Shown here: piece after piece, positions 21,046 to 33,630 of the stretch
Position numbering within the stretch: the stretch's first letter is position 1
Layout of the letters: the number at the start of each line of letters is the position of its first letter
From: Odiellus spinosus
Taxonomy: Eukaryota > Arthropoda > Arachnida > Opiliones > Phalangiidae
Assembly (NCBI GenBank): GCA_963920705.1
Contig: OY987230.1
Location: 18,501,320 to 18,565,319 of the forward strand
DNA length: 64,000 bases
Direction of reading: 5' to 3'
The notes under the pieces: generated by a model
Database searches by the model: none
Seen by the model: the letters and a program-made list of their open reading frames with translations, nothing else
What the model was told of the DNA's origin: nothing
Program-made: the position numbers and the translations under genes

Positions 21046-22393
21046 AGACAAATTAATATTATTACGGTGCCCAAATATGAATTTGATAAAACTCATATTT
21101 ATTTTACGGAATCCTTCAAAGTCAATAATATAGAAATTCTAAAGGTTTTTTTTTTTTTATTGAACCTAACTTCAATAAAGCGAAATAAAAGACCCGTTTA
21201 AATAAAGCAGAAGTAGTTAAATTAACACATCTACGGTTACATCCCCACATTTTTCTCAATTACTTTATATTATAATTTCTAAAACATCAAAATCTTAAAA
21301 ACTCTCTTAAGAATTAAATTATATTCTTGAATTTATAAAGTTTGTACGAAACTGGGGTTGTGTTCAGCGACGAATACCGAATCGCGTGATAGACTACCGC
21401 TGGATGTATTAATCTCTCGAGGCTTTATCTCTTATTCGCGTATCTGAACGAGGGTTACATCTTAACATTTTAAAAGGTCAATCCGTGGGCGAAATTATAC
21501 AAACACGATATTTCGTCTTCGCAAAAGGTCAAAGGCTAACATAGCTTATAAAACTGATTAATTATTCATAAGAGATGCTAGGCTATACCAATCTTGTTAG
21601 AAGTGAAAGGTATATTTTAATAATTTGTGTTGCGTAGAAGCAATGAGAATTTATCGATATTATTGAGTGTCCGATAATTGGTTTTCGCAATTCGTAATAA
21701 ATATTCGTTCAATTAAATTTTTTTTAGTTACGCAAAACTTGTTTTTTCGTCACTATAGTGATTGTGATATGTTCTGCTGTTGTTTGCTTAATTTCACTTT
21801 CAAAAGGCAAGGATCTAACATCCGATCGTGACGTCATTAGAAAACTATTTCGCGAATTAAAACTTCTAATTTTCTAACAGTAGGTTTTAAAAATTATTAT
21901 AGTTATACTATATTTTGGAGGTTTGCTTTATCTGTTAGTAATAGAAAAATAAGCATTTCGCATTTGAAGTCCTTAGCCCCTGTAATTTTCGAAATAACCA
22001 AAATATCTGCAAATTCATTATAATATTAATATCGAATTAGTTTCGCGTCAATTTCTATTCCATATAGATATCTCGTTTCTCTATAATTACTAAAACTTTG
22101 CCCTCTAAATTAATTCTCGTTGAAACTTCCCGTAGGTAATTTACCGCTAATATGGTACTTTCAAGGTCGGGTGAACGAACAATTACGTTATAGACCGAAA
22201 TTAGGCCCTTATAGTCATTCATAACATAATTATAAATATCTACAATTAGAATCAATTTCTACGACTCCATGGCCTCCATCTTGTGCCTATGAAAAGATAA
22301 GAATGACCAGCGCCCTTAGTCATGAAGGTATCGTCCCAATTGATCGACTTTTAAGTGATCGAAACCAGTTTTTTGGATTAAATGATCGAAATA

Positions 22394-22413
22394 TTTAGGT
22401 TAGGTTAGGTTAG
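22394..22413 (+). repeat. Short TTAGG run
   Basis: TTTAGGTTAGGTTAGGTTAG holds four TTAGG units. TTAGG is the usual telomere unit of arthropods. At this length it may be an interstitial remnant or chance. Confidence 0.6.
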
Positions 22414-22563
22414 TTTTTTAACTCAGTCGATCATATGAAATTCGATCATTTCGACCCAAATCGTCATGAATAGGGTTTTAAGTCCGCTAGGGTAGCCTTA
22501 TTATTATACTAAAATTTCCCGCCCAATTTTCTGAGTTTGACGCCTATCCAGTGAGACAAATAT

Positions 22564-22807
22564 CAGGTCAGACCTTACCCTGTCACGGTATATTTTTAGG
22601 CTTAGATATTGCTAGATTTCACTTGCCCTTTATAAATATATTTAGCTTCACTAACATGTATGATTTTAAGCATAGGTATTTCGAGGTTTCATTTGCCCCT
22701 TACAAATATTTTTAAGCCTAAAATTATACCTTTACACCAATTATATTTATAAAGGGCAAGTGAAACCTAATAATAGCTAAGCCTAAAATTATACCGTAAC
22801 TGACCTA
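22564..22807. mobile_element. Foldback element, about 244 bp
   Basis: The left arm contains GGTCAG, CACGGTAT, TTTAGGCTTAGATATT and TTCACTTGCCCTTTATAAAT. The right arm contains the inverse words in reverse order (ATTTATAAAGGGCAAGTGAA, TAGCTAAGCCTAAAATTATACCG, CTGACC). Between them a third, direct copy of the arm core (GCATAGGTATTTCGAGGTTTCATTTGCCCC) is inserted. No target duplication is evident. Confidence 0.75.
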
Positions 22808-22958
22808 CTTTGACAAAGTTTTTAACCTAACCTAACGGGACTAAACAAATGGGCTTCTACCGAACGGAAACTAATCTATCCAATCAATGGCTCCCATATT
22901 TAGTTAGCCAATTTTCCACCATAGAGGTGCGATTGACCAAAGATTTTGCCGTGGCAAC

Positions 22959-23198
22959 CAGGGACGGCAATAAGCACAAGTCACTGGTCATTTGACCCAT
23001 AAATTTTCCAAATGTCCGATAACTTTTTATTTTTAAGAGGGGGTCACTGGACAAATGTCCGATTAAAAAAAAGTACTTTTCAATACAGGAAATGTAGCAT
23101 TGTCCGGTAATTTTGCTAAATGTCCGATAACTTTTGAATTTTTAAGGGGGGTTACTGGACATTTGTCCAATAAGAAAAATTTCTTATTTCCGTCCATG
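22959..23198. mobile_element. hAT-like MITE, 240 bp (8-bp TSD)
   Basis: Ends CAGGGACGGCAATAAG and CTTATTTCCGTCCATG (one mismatch near the tip), flanked by a perfect 8-bp duplication, GTGGCAAC (22951-22958 and 23199-23206). The interior holds two direct copies of a 55-bp segment (about 23010-23066 and 23118-23172) that share AAATGTCCGATAACTTTT and ACTGGACA. The 8-bp target and CAGGG start point to hAT. Two overlapping minus-strand frames here are incidental. Confidence 0.85.
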
Positions 23199-23206
23199 GT
23201 GGCAAC

Positions 23207-25000
23207 CCAACGTAGTAACAAATACGTCGGGTTGCCACGGTAACGGGAGAAACGCGTCCACAAAATCTCAGAATGATCCCGCCACCTATCGAGAAAAAAT
23301 GGCAATCCCCTCCTGCTTCAGGAGCGTGCACTGGATTTGATAAATTATAGGAGGCGTTGATCCAACGCAATTGCAATTTCGTTCCAATGGTTTTCTTCAT
23401 ACAAATAAGTTTGAATTGAACAAAATCTGGCGTCTCGGGAAAACATCTCAATTCTTGGGTTTCATAATTTAGTCCTTGGTTTTAAAGATGAAATTTACTC
23501 TCTATAGAGCGAGCGCGCCCTAAAGATAGTTTTCCCTGATTTCCATAATGATATTAACTCTCAAACCGATTGTATATGAAATAACAAGGTTTCTCTAGAA
23601 TACAATCTAAAGCTAGGAAAATCAACATAGCTATCTTTTCCCGTTCACAGGTTACTTTGAAAAGCCCTTTCAGTTTCCCCCCGTCATCTGGTTAAATCAT
23701 GTTGCGTGTTTGAACCTCGTTCGCCGAGTTAATAATCGTAATACGCCTAAGGACCTATATTATTATATTCCAAACATTATAATGTATGCTAAGGCACAAC
23801 CTTATAACGCGACACGGAGGACGCGTTAATTCTTTTCTACCTAACGAGCGGAACTACTTATCGGAAGTGCAGTCTTTAAACACCTTTGTATCCGTGTACT
23901 TCCGGGGTTGAAGTCTTGTATTGTTCCGTCGCGGTCTAGGACCTTAAGAATGTCTTCGTTAGGTGACGTTTTCTATAATTAAAGGAAGAATAGACGCCCA
24001 TTAGAGGTCTAACCAATTACGTTAATAGTCTTATACTCTATATTACAATAGAACAAGATTAGGCTTAGCGTTTATGCAAATTTCTATCGATTTTATGATT
24101 AATGTATAAAGTGTTTTACTATAATTGGGTTTATATCACTCTTACTTCTAATTCTAAAGAGTATAATTGTTATATTATGCTTACAATAGAAAAATTGTAA
24201 CTTTTTGGTTTCAATTAATCTAAAGTGTTTTTTAATATTCTTATGCTGGGCTTCGAATTTAATCATCAACTAATTTATTACTAGAATATTTATTAGTTCA
24301 TTCGCATTTTAACGTAAATTCTACCAAATTTCTTGATTTTATATGAAACACATTATCTATTCGAAAAGCGTAGCTTTTTCAATCTCTAGAGTAAACTTGC
24401 ATAATACGCTCTAAAAAATTCAAATTAGAACGAAGATCAAAATAGTCGATATGATATGATAAATTACCTGTTCCTCTCTCCAAAATCACCTCAAGTTTTG
24501 AAGGACTACTTTTTAACTACTACAATTTGCATTCCTTTAGATAACCATCCGCCCTGACTTCAAACATGTTCTGAAAAAAACTGATTTTGATTTCAAACTT
24601 TCTCTGTTATTTTTGAAACTATTCTAATTTTTTTATTCACGCAACATACATTTCTTCAACAATCGAAATTGGATGGATTTTTAGTTTCAAAATATGATAT
24701 CTGAAGCCTTAAGTATTAAAAAATGATATCAATATGACCAGAAAGCTATTAACAACCTCCTTCGAGGGTATGGATTTCCAATTTTCATATTATCGTAATG
24801 CTAAAAGCGTGAAATATCAAAGTTACTACAGAAATCGTTTTGATATTTTACGTAATGATGTATAAGAATGTTATCTTGTTTCCCGCCAAATATTGAATAT
24901 TGAATTTAATAATTCAGAGAGAAGTTTCCACGTTTGTACAGGCATTACTAGAATGGTACGGGCGCCCCTCTTGTTTCACCCCTATTTTAGGAATCTCCTC
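23207..25000. other. No gene seen; ETS-like pair
   Basis: CGGAAGTG at 23861-23868 and ACTTCCGG at about 23900-23907 form an inverted pair of ETS-type words. A 99-codon minus frame at 23152-23451 starts inside the hAT-like element and has no motif. Otherwise AT-rich with nothing recognised. Confidence 0.5.
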
Positions 25001-25065
25001 ATTTCCGGTTGTCTCTCATTGGCTGATGCTACTGCTTACCTCTGATTGACGTCATAACCGGAAAT
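25001..25065. promoter_or_regulatory. Promoter-like motif cluster
   Basis: Within 65 bp lie ATTTCCGGTT (25001-25010), an inverted CCAAT box (ATTGG, 25018-25022), TGACGTCA (25047-25054) and AACCGGAAAT (25056-25065). The ETS-type words form an inverted pair. It may be a bidirectional promoter core or the arms of a decayed inverted-repeat element; no adjoining coding start was recognised. Confidence 0.35.
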
Positions 25066-27633
25066 CAAAGGATCACCCTTCGCTTGTGCCATTTTAAACC
25101 TTTCCTATTATTCCTCTGATATATTATCTCTGAATAATTTAAAAAATCGCGTTTCCACAAGATAATTAAATTCTTTAAGGGTGTAAAAAATTGTTTGAAA
25201 AAAAAAAAAATACCCTTTAGTATCCCTTTATGCCTAAAAGAGCGCGAAACTAAGGAAAGCGGCAAAAGTGTAAGAGAAAAACGTCAAAAACAAATCTCTT
25301 TCGCTCTCAATTTAAAGGTGAAATATGATTCCGCATGACGGGAAAACCTCTTCCCCGAAATTTGCGGATCTCCAACTTCTTCCAGAGATCTCTCTTTTTT
25401 TTCTTTTCCAACAATTTTCCAAACCGTCAGAGACCGTGATAAATTCTAGAACACCGTTCCTTCGAACCGTAATCCGAATCACTTTGAGTATTCAACGTTA
25501 ACAAAGTTATTGACTCCGATCTTTACTCTTTAGATTTTTTGTTTCCCAATAATGGGACCCCTAAGAAATGCGTCGAAACCGGTACCTTTATCTTAATTAA
25601 AACACTTTTTGTTTTATTTTTATTAATTACTAATTACGCTGAGTTTTAGTGAACAAAATGGCGCTGCTTAATGACTGAAGGGATGCCAGAATTGTTTTAA
25701 AATAATATCCAAAAAAAGTCGAATGGTGTATATTTTTAATTACACTGTAAAGTTACCGGATTTTGATACTTTTTACCACAATGACTGTTTGGGAAATTCA
25801 TGTTTATGTGATGGGAAAACATACTATAAGATTTAGGGTATTCGTAAAATAACTTACAGTATAATTTGTAATAATATTTACAAATTACCGAAAGACGCTT
25901 ACTGTAAATTTTATCATTAGGCTATTTAAATGCTTGTCTGATTTCAATAATTATATCATCAAAAATGAATAATATTACAGAGATAATTGGCACACTTAGT
26001 ATACGTTACTTATGGTCTTAATCGTAAAGGAAGGTAGCCTATATATGTCATTTGTCAGTATGCGCAGAGCTAAACTAGCATTTTTTATCATTATATTAAT
26101 ATAACGTGCAAGCGTAGCTTTGTACTCGCTGTCAAATTGACCAAAGTGTGTACTACCGATTTTTTGGTACTGAATTCTAAGAATGAACCGGGCTTTGTTA
26201 GACCTATATAATAATTACAAAATTGGGTATGAACACCGTGAGGTACGGAGCGATAATTAATAATGGTTCCTGCGAGTATAGAGACAGCTAACCTTGCGAT
26301 TCCTTGATTTTGGCAACTGCATTCGCGATTTAAAATGACTATGATGATCATCGCATATAAAGTATAAGTAACATAATCCTAAAAAGTACGAATCTTCCCA
26401 AGCTCCTGTTGTTTTAATATTAACTTTAGTTGGGAAACATTTTTCACCGTAGACTCCATGTAATTGGTCTGCTTGAATCGGCTACATGGTTTATTGCATC
26501 ATCTTGTTAGGTCTCATCCTTAGAAATACTTAAGTCTAGATAAAGGACATTTAAAGGGGATGTAGTCTAAGTGTATTTTTAATCTCTTTGACATTTTAAA
26601 TTTAATTTGAAAACATTTTGATTCTTAATTCAATATTTGTCCATTTTTATTTGGAATTCAAACACCAATAGGACATTTTAACCCGTAACTCGGGTCACTC
26701 TTTCGACTTAGGTGGACCAATCAATTAAGGCATACGTTTTTAATCTACGTTATAATATAGCGGAATTATCGTCGGAAGACGTACTCTATAGAATCAAACA
26801 ATCATCTTGCAGGGGGTGGGCTTTGCTCGACGATTTCAGTATATAGTTGCGAAAAGGGGTATTCCATTCACTTGATCATATAAGGCATACTTAGAGAGAT
26901 TATGTTCCATATGGTATATCCTTGATATCATTTCGTATCCCGTACCCAATCAGAAATCAGTCTTGATTTCTCCGTGTGCGGGTCGATACGCTCTTAGGTT
27001 TGTAACTCTAAGGATAATATTGGAGCCTATTTCGTGACGTGTAGGTGTTGTAATCCCAGGCTGTTTCTATCTACGTCCAGTCAATGAGGAGGTGAAGTTC
27101 AGTGGTGTCCCCTCTTCTAGGACCAATGTCCTGTGGGAATGGATATCGCGGGGAGGAGAGGACACTAGAGGCTGTTTTTGACACTGGAACCACCGCGGTG
27201 AATGATAGTGTACGGTGCCCGTATAATATCTTTCTTATACTTTCGTTTCAACCAAAATGTACGCTAGAACATTACTGTAAATATATATTTTGACACCTAG
27301 GCTTCAAGTTTTGGAGATGTAAATATTTCAGTTCGAAAAGGTTGCGATAAATCAATATTGTTTTGTGTGGAAATACGTTTTTCGATTGATGTTTCCTTAT
27401 ACATCAATTATTGAAGTTTCATTTCAAAGAATTTTTTGGTTTTTCGTCAAAAATTCAATTTTTTTAGCTAAAATATAGACTTGTTATATAACAATTGTTG
27501 CAAATTACCATTTGGTTTTGAAATATTTAAAGATTTTTGTATAGTTAACTTACATGCAAAAATATCGAACTTTTAAAGGATCTATGCAGTGGTCAACCAA
27601 TCATTATAATATATTTACATTTTTTATTTAGTT
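25066..27633. other. No gene seen; one long imperfect hairpin
   Basis: An imperfect hairpin at 26935-26989 pairs GTATCCCGTACCC and AGAAATCA with TGATTTCT and GCGGGTCGATAC. A more GC-balanced stretch at 27050-27215 contains the inverted words GTGTCCCCTCT and GGAGAGGACAC and a 63-codon frame with no motif. The rest is AT-rich. Confidence 0.5.
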
Positions 27634-27890
27634 CAGGGTTGCCACAGTTTTTTCAGATTCAAATTCCCCGACTTTTCCAACGATTTTCCCTGACCGTTTC
27701 AGCTAATACTACCCAATTTTTAACCTTTTATTTTTTATATAATTGCGTTCGTCAAACTTTTTTGCACGCGTATCTTTGTTATAATCTATACAACGGACAC
27801 GGGCAGCTTCAAATATTTTCTGTGGATTATGATTGTAATTTCCTGGCTTCTTGAAAGACCTTTAAATTCCCTGACTTTTCCCTGTAGTTA
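27634..27890. mobile_element. Family H hAT5-like element, copy 2, decayed right end
   Basis: Starts CAGGGTTGCCACAG like the element at 9746. It continues with the same words in inverted sense (AAATTCCCCGACTTTTCC, ATTTTCCCTGACC, GCTAATACTACCCAATTTT). The right end fades after TTCCCTGACTTTTCCCTG. The 71-codon frame within it is incidental. Confidence 0.7.
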
Positions 27891-27903
27891 GTCATTTTCA
27901 GCT

Positions 27904-28021
27904 TAAAGGCGCGTTTTCAATAAGGTATTTTTTGGCCAAGATTCTAGCGCTTTTGCGTCAAATCTAGAAGGTAAATTCATTTGGATTTTCCCAAAAATCT
28001 TAGATTGAAAACGGGGCTTTA
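27904..28021. mobile_element. Family N MITE, 118 bp
   Basis: Ends TAAAGGCGCGTTTTCAAT and ATTGAAAACGGGGCTTTA form an inverted pair with TA at both borders. A one-armed relative lies at 61-115. A TA target would fit Tc1/mariner-type elements, but the ends could also be read other ways. Confidence 0.65.
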
Positions 28022-29975
28022 CTGAATTGTAAGACAATTACGTTTAATATTGTTTTTCTAAAGCGTATATTTTCGCTTTACATTGTTGTATATTAAACTA
28101 TGGTGGGATAAAGTTAAAACACCACGTTAAATCATTTTTGAAACCCGGCATGGTCTGGACCTCTATCGACTTCCTTATACCAAAAACAATTTACGAGCAT
28201 CCTTCGTACTATAAATTGTGATTTCTGGTATGTACAACTCTTAAGATGCTGGGCTTCCGAAATATACTGTTTTTTCTCTTCTTCCATTTTATCGCAAAAT
28301 CCCCGAGAATAAATTTATTAGCGTGATTTATTATTTTGGCCTTATATAGTTCCCAAGCGTGCTTAGAAAGGCCAGGGGGTATTGATTTAATCATAAGGCT
28401 AGTTTTTAGTCCGTCACCTTAATATTGAACTCCCTAAACTATATATAATATTTCTAAATGAGATGATAGCTTAACTAAAGGCGGGGCTACCCTTAATTTC
28501 TATTTATGTTAACTCTCAGTCAAAGTGAACTTTAATTTGGGCATTGTCCAAAGTTCAGGACCCGAGTTCAAGAAAGTTTTAGCTTTGACAGTGCATTGAC
28601 TTAGAACTTCTACGAACCCACCTTTGGTAATGCAAAGAGATGTTATCATGTCAAATCTTCAAATCCTGTTGTTACTTTCAGTTTGTATGTAAGGTGAATA
28701 TCGATCTTGGCTGTTCGCGCCATCTGAAGGCCGACCTTAGAGTTATTACGTGATTTTTTTTTATATAGTGGCGCGTTTGTTTCCCGGGCAAAAAGGCACC
28801 AATCTTTTTTACTCTGGTTAAATCATCGACGACAGCTGCGTTAGCTTTGTTTGGCCAAGTTTTTTTAACGGAAACAAATTTCCTACGGGACTTTTGAATG
28901 GCTCCCTCCAGCATTGAAAACGAATGGAATTGTAACGGTTTCATCTCGCGAAAAGAATTCCTCGTGTTCGAAGCCTGGAGTGTTGGAACCCCTTAGGCTT
29001 TGTATTACGGTTATCGATGACTATCAGCACCATCAGTGAAGTTTGCACGTGGCCTTATAGTAGATGTACCTTTAGAAATGGGACGAACTATACGCGTACA
29101 ACGAACCAAATATGTAGGGATATAGTTGATATCGATTTTCGACTTCAGCGAGTACAAACCCGTGATACGCTCTTTTTCTATACATTATAGAATATCCTAC
29201 AGCTTGTAGTTTTGTACGCGTTGACATCTTAGCGTGTACTTTAAGACTGTAGATTTGTTATGAGCTTTCAATTCAATAAGATAAACGGGAGAAAAACACG
29301 CTGTAAATGCGAGGTCGGTGGCTGGCCTGCTCTTCAGCTTCTTTTATAATAAGAATCTGTTGGAGTTTTCAGCACCTACAATAATATATAACCATCCCTA
29401 TTCATGAAGATTTAGTACGTGGAAAGATATTATATACTGAAAATAGTCGCTGATAACCAAATTTAGCACGTCCAAAGGTGTGGCATAGGGATACTAAATC
29501 CAGTATATAGATAAAATATTTAAGAATTGTATACACTTCACGAAATCCTTTTTATTTCAAATTCATGTCGTTCAACACGATTTAACTTTTTTCTCCGCTA
29601 ATCTCAATAGGAAACCTTTGGCCATCGCTAGGCTACACCCATTACACAGTAACAAATTGAAATTCTTGTTTAAATACATTTAGAAATTTAATTTTTAATT
29701 TAACATGCGTATCATCAGTTTTTATTATTCCATGAGTGTAATTAGTGTTGGCCAAAAGTTTTAATATATTTATATCCTTGCTAATCAGCTAATAGTGTTT
29801 CTGAAACTGATGATTTCCCTGTACTTTTGAGTTTGAGCTGACTAGTGTAACACTAGGGTTAAAAGTTTACACTGTGAAAAAAATCTGGTGCAGCACTGCT
29901 ACCAATAGTATGATTTAGCGTAAAACACCCGTGGGCAAAAGTGTAGGACTTTCGGACTCAATTTTTTCCCACTAT
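28022..29975. other. No gene seen
   Basis: AT-rich. An 88-codon minus frame at 28678-28944 (basic, with KPLQFHSFSMLEGAIQKS near its start) has no recognised domain and no clear splice context. TTTAGCTTTGACAGTGCA at about 28590 resembles a word in the inverted repeat at 60211. Confidence 0.5.
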
Positions 29976-30319
29976 CAGAAGCCGATGAAACCCTCTTTTG
30001 AAGTCTACTACTCTGTTCCATATAGCGCTTCTTTCTGTATGGGTAAAATTCACAATTTACGAGATCGGAGGGGTCCTACTTCATACCCCCCCCTGTCTAC
30101 GGAAAATTGGAAATTCTCTCTCTGCACAAACGACGACGTTTTTTTTTTTTTTTGACGAACTCCAAGGCTGCTAGAGATATTCGCTCGACGAACTCCTGCT
30201 CCGAATATATCTACCGTTAGGAGGCGTACGAATCGCGCTTTTTGAAACTTACCCACACAGAGACGGGTAAACAAGACCAGGGAGTAATAGACTTATAAGG
30301 AGGGTTTCATCGGCTTCTG
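29976..30319 (-). mobile_element. Family A MITE, copy 3
   Basis: Full length, both ends CC, minus orientation, with a long T run inside (30140-30152). It is the only A copy without a recognisable 7-bp duplication: CCACTAT on the left against AACCAAG on the right. Its interior has the GTTTCAAAAAGCGC variant (minus strand), which otherwise goes with copies having a TA end. Confidence 0.9.
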
Positions 30320-30929
30320 AACCAAGTGATATAATATATAGATACAAGTTAGCTTAGTTTTTACGTGCTGAAAGTTCAATTTGAGGTTTTTGGCGCTTAT
30401 CCAGCGTGTCGATTGGTCGCTTTATGGAGGAAATGACAAGCGAACCTCTTTTTGATCGCGACAAAAGAATTCGAGTAATTTCTCTCGAGTTTTTTCTTCA
30501 GAACCCTGAGTTTATATCCTTTAAAATTACCCCCTTTTCTCTCGAGTACAAAGAGAAGAATGATTCGTATAAAAAATAAAATAAAAAGGTGTTGAATCGT
30601 GGTTTGGAGTGCTTTTGATAGCCACATAGATATAATCATTATCCTATAAAAGGCTTACCAAATATTATTTTGATCAAATGTTTCCATGTGGAACATTTCA
30701 ACAAGTTACTAAAACAAAAATAATTAAGTGAATCTCTCGCGGATTTTTTACGAGCTCCAAATGGAACTTGAGTACCATTTATGGAAAGGTAGTTAAAAAT
30801 GATTCTAGAAAGAATTACAGAGACAGTGAAATTTAAATGATATTAAACAATAAATTTTATTAAAATTTTAGTTATTTTCTATGAAAATATTTCCCGAAAT
30901 TTAAGTAATATTGCATATTTTATAATCTC
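30320..30929. other. No gene seen
   Basis: AT-rich. An 80-codon minus frame at 30397-30639 is Lys/Phe/Ile-rich without a motif. Confidence 0.5.
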
Positions 30930-31075
30930 CATTTTCGAAATTAAAATAATCCCCACAATAATACGTCATCACTATAGTCACGTGGCTATTGTAGAGACTA
31001 CTGTACATACTCACGTGTTCTACCACATTGTAATTAAGGTGGCTTTCACGTGATCTTTTTCGCAAAAGTAATAAA
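30930..31075 (-). repeat. Family K dispersed repeat, copy 4
   Basis: On the minus strand it follows the right part of the copy at 13825. On the plus strand the shared words are ATACGTCATCACTAT, GTGGCTATTGTAGA and ATCTTTTTCGCAAAAGTA. Three CACGTG hexamers occur at about 30980, 31013 and 31048. Confidence 0.6.
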
Positions 31076-31870
31076 CATATAATCTGTAGGAATTCGAAAA
31101 AAGGTGATAGCTTCAGTTTAACGTGTTTTTGGTTGAATTAAATAAAATTTTATATCGAAGCATACCTCGAGCGCGTAATGAGAAGGTCATTAATCATGTG
31201 GATATAGGAAGAGGGATAACTTTACACCATATTTAATTTCTCAATAACTTTATATCGGAATCAAAGGCCAGAAGTCCTTTTTGTATTCAATATATAATTC
31301 CTGGTTTCAAATTGATAAATACTAACGGAAGCTAGTTTTGGAATCGAAGGGAAACGTTCGTTGAAAGCGATTGCGAGCCCTTTTATCCGAATCAATGGTC
31401 TTTTTAAGCCTTTTCGTATATTGGACGATAAAATAAGAGAGCAAATCTAGAATCTGTTCGTCTTTCTATGTACTTTAGCACAGCTTTAGCTAAAGAAGTG
31501 TTGGGATAATGGGCGAAGCTAAGGCGGATTGATACGCAATTAAAATCCTTATAGCGAAGAAAGTAATCCGTGCCAACTTTAGATATCGCCATTAGATGAT
31601 ATCGAGGATTAATTGAAGTTTTCTATAAATTCGGTTTCAAGAACTATTTTTATGTCATATGAGTTTTATCATTGCGTGTCGTTCCTCATTAGTTATCGTT
31701 ACTGTTTGCAAACTATATATGATGGCGAATAGAAGAATTTGTACGTAATTACTATGAGTCATTACCAGTCTCGATAAGGTTTTTCTCATCAGCTTTTTAA
31801 GCCTTCTTATTGTGAAGAAGAGTTTTCCATTCCACAAGCTGATTAATCTGAAGTTAAAGATTTCATCTGA
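31076..31870. other. No gene seen; family P motif inside
   Basis: Contains the family P copy at 31521. A 91-codon minus frame at 31655-31930 runs into the H element and has no motif. Confidence 0.5.
31521..31590 (+). repeat. Family P dispersed repeat, copy 4
   Basis: AAGGCGGATTGATACGCAAT, then GAAAGTAATCCGTGCCAACT, aligned with the copies at 10541 and 20976. Confidence 0.55.
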
Positions 31871-32281
31871 CAGGGTTCGTACACGACCTGGAAAACCTGG
31901 AAAAGTCAGGGAATTTGGAAATTGGCCCAAAAAGTCAGGGAAAAGTCAGGGAATTTGAAAATAGCTCAAATGGTCAGAGAAAATAAATATTTTGGTATGT
32001 GCCAAGGAACTGTTTATGATTGGTTTACCAATCAGTTGTAACGTAATTATTATAAACTGAAAATATTTGCCTAAAGATTCAATTTCTCATATTCTGAGTA
32101 AGCTATCCTGACCCCGATTTATAAATAATGTCAAATAAAATGTGAGAATTGCCAACAGCTCGCTCGTAAGAATATATTCATGAAAAAATATTAAAATTGG
32201 TCAGGGAAATTATTTGGAAATGGTCAGGGAAAACCTGGAAAAGTCAGGGAAATTAACTTCCAAAATTTTGTACGAACCCTG
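31871..32281. mobile_element. Family H hAT5-like MITE, 411 bp (5-bp TSD)
   Basis: Ends CAGGGTTCGTACACGACC and TTTTGTACGAACCCTG, flanked by a 5-bp duplication, TCTGA. Just inside each end are multiple AAAGTCAGGGAA and GGTCAGGGAAA words, in direct orientation across the element. The terminal pattern fits hAT, and a 5-bp duplication fits what is described for hAT5. It is longer than the 216-bp relative at 9746. Its end sequence also differs from that one after CAGGGTT, so they are separate subfamilies. Confidence 0.85.
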
Positions 32282-33630
32282 TCTGATATGTTGTTAAAAC
32301 TTTTTCTTGCCCTGAGTCTATAATGATCTAATTTAAAACGAAAACATATTTAAAGGAATATATAAACTTAACTATTAATGAGTTTTGTTAATTAGTAGAG
32401 CTTACTTTTCGTACAAAAGTTTTTACAAATTAAAACAACATTATTCTGCCTTAATTTAAATTATAAATTGGGTCGGTCCTAATATATTAAATTTTAATAA
32501 TCTAAGATTTGACCTAAATTATGAATATTTATTTAAATTATACGTACGTTGTGCTAAGATCGAATTCAAGAAAATCGACCGAAAATATTGATCTAATACC
32601 TCGCTGTTTTCCCAATTGTTTTTAGCGCCATCCGATTTTTCTCAATCAATATTTTTTTTACTATGTTTAAATTAAATGTAGATATTTAATTTTTATCGTA
32701 ATATTACGTACACTTAATTATATATATTAATTTATAAGGGAAATTAATTGATATAACTAAAAATAAATTTTACTCGATGAAATCATTCCGTGATAATAAT
32801 ATTTAATCAGTCTATTAATCTTAGATCAATTAAATTAATAATCACATTAACAATAAATGAGTTTAGTAAAATTAATTTTATTACTCCAAAGTTTCGATAT
32901 TTTTGACGATAGATGGAACTATAGGCGGGTTAGTATTACGTAATCGGGTCGATTTATCGATCATGTCTTCTGCAAGTTTTGGGGATCGTTGAAATTTGCT
33001 TTATTTGAAATTAAGCCAGTTTTTCTCAAATAATTTGGTCAATTAGAAATTTCATTAATTCATTCTTAACACGGAGTACATTCGTTTTTGCTAAGCGCCT
33101 GTAGAAGTGTTCTAACCTTCGGACATCAGTGTGTCGGGTAAAGCACGCTTGTAGGGTAAATTTGTACATTAGCTAAGTTTAGCTAAGAATTTGAAATAAT
33201 TTTGTGCCCGTTTATAAGATTAAATCTCGTACACTTTCTGAGAATTTCCTTGTAAATGGCTAGGAGTAGTAAAAATTCATCACCCTAGATAGTTTAAGGT
33301 TTAAGGCAGACAATTTACATTGACTCTTGAGAAAACGCACAGTGATTGGTTAAAATTGTACGGATAGACCTGGGTTCTTACAGAACCAGGATATCATAGG
33401 TCAGGGATCCTCAAATGTGTGTTGGCCGGGGATAAGTTAAAAATTTAAATATATTCGTGTAAAATTAGGAATTAGTCTGAAAATATTTTGTGGTACATTA
33501 AAACGGGTGTCAAAACTGTTTATTACAAAATATCCATAAAATTGTTCTTGGATAAAGTAGACATCTAGTAAAAGTAATCCAAGCTTTAGCCTACTCGCCA
33601 CAATTTGTCTGGGAATTTTCTTAATAATAG
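32282..33630. other. No gene seen
   Basis: Very AT-rich, with many TTAATT-type words and nothing recognised. The small inverted words GGTTCT and AGAACC at about 33372-33384 are trivial. Confidence 0.6.

Larger units (their letters stand above)
20727..22563. other. No gene seen
   Basis: Contains a family P copy (20976) and a short TTAGG run (22394). A 68-codon frame at 20995-21201 overlaps the P repeat and has no motif. No other structure recognised. Confidence 0.5.

Noticed and set aside
29976-30319. Assembly or recombination junction because this A copy lacks a target duplication
   Set aside because: Single-site decay of a 7-bp duplication is a simpler explanation, and the element itself is complete.
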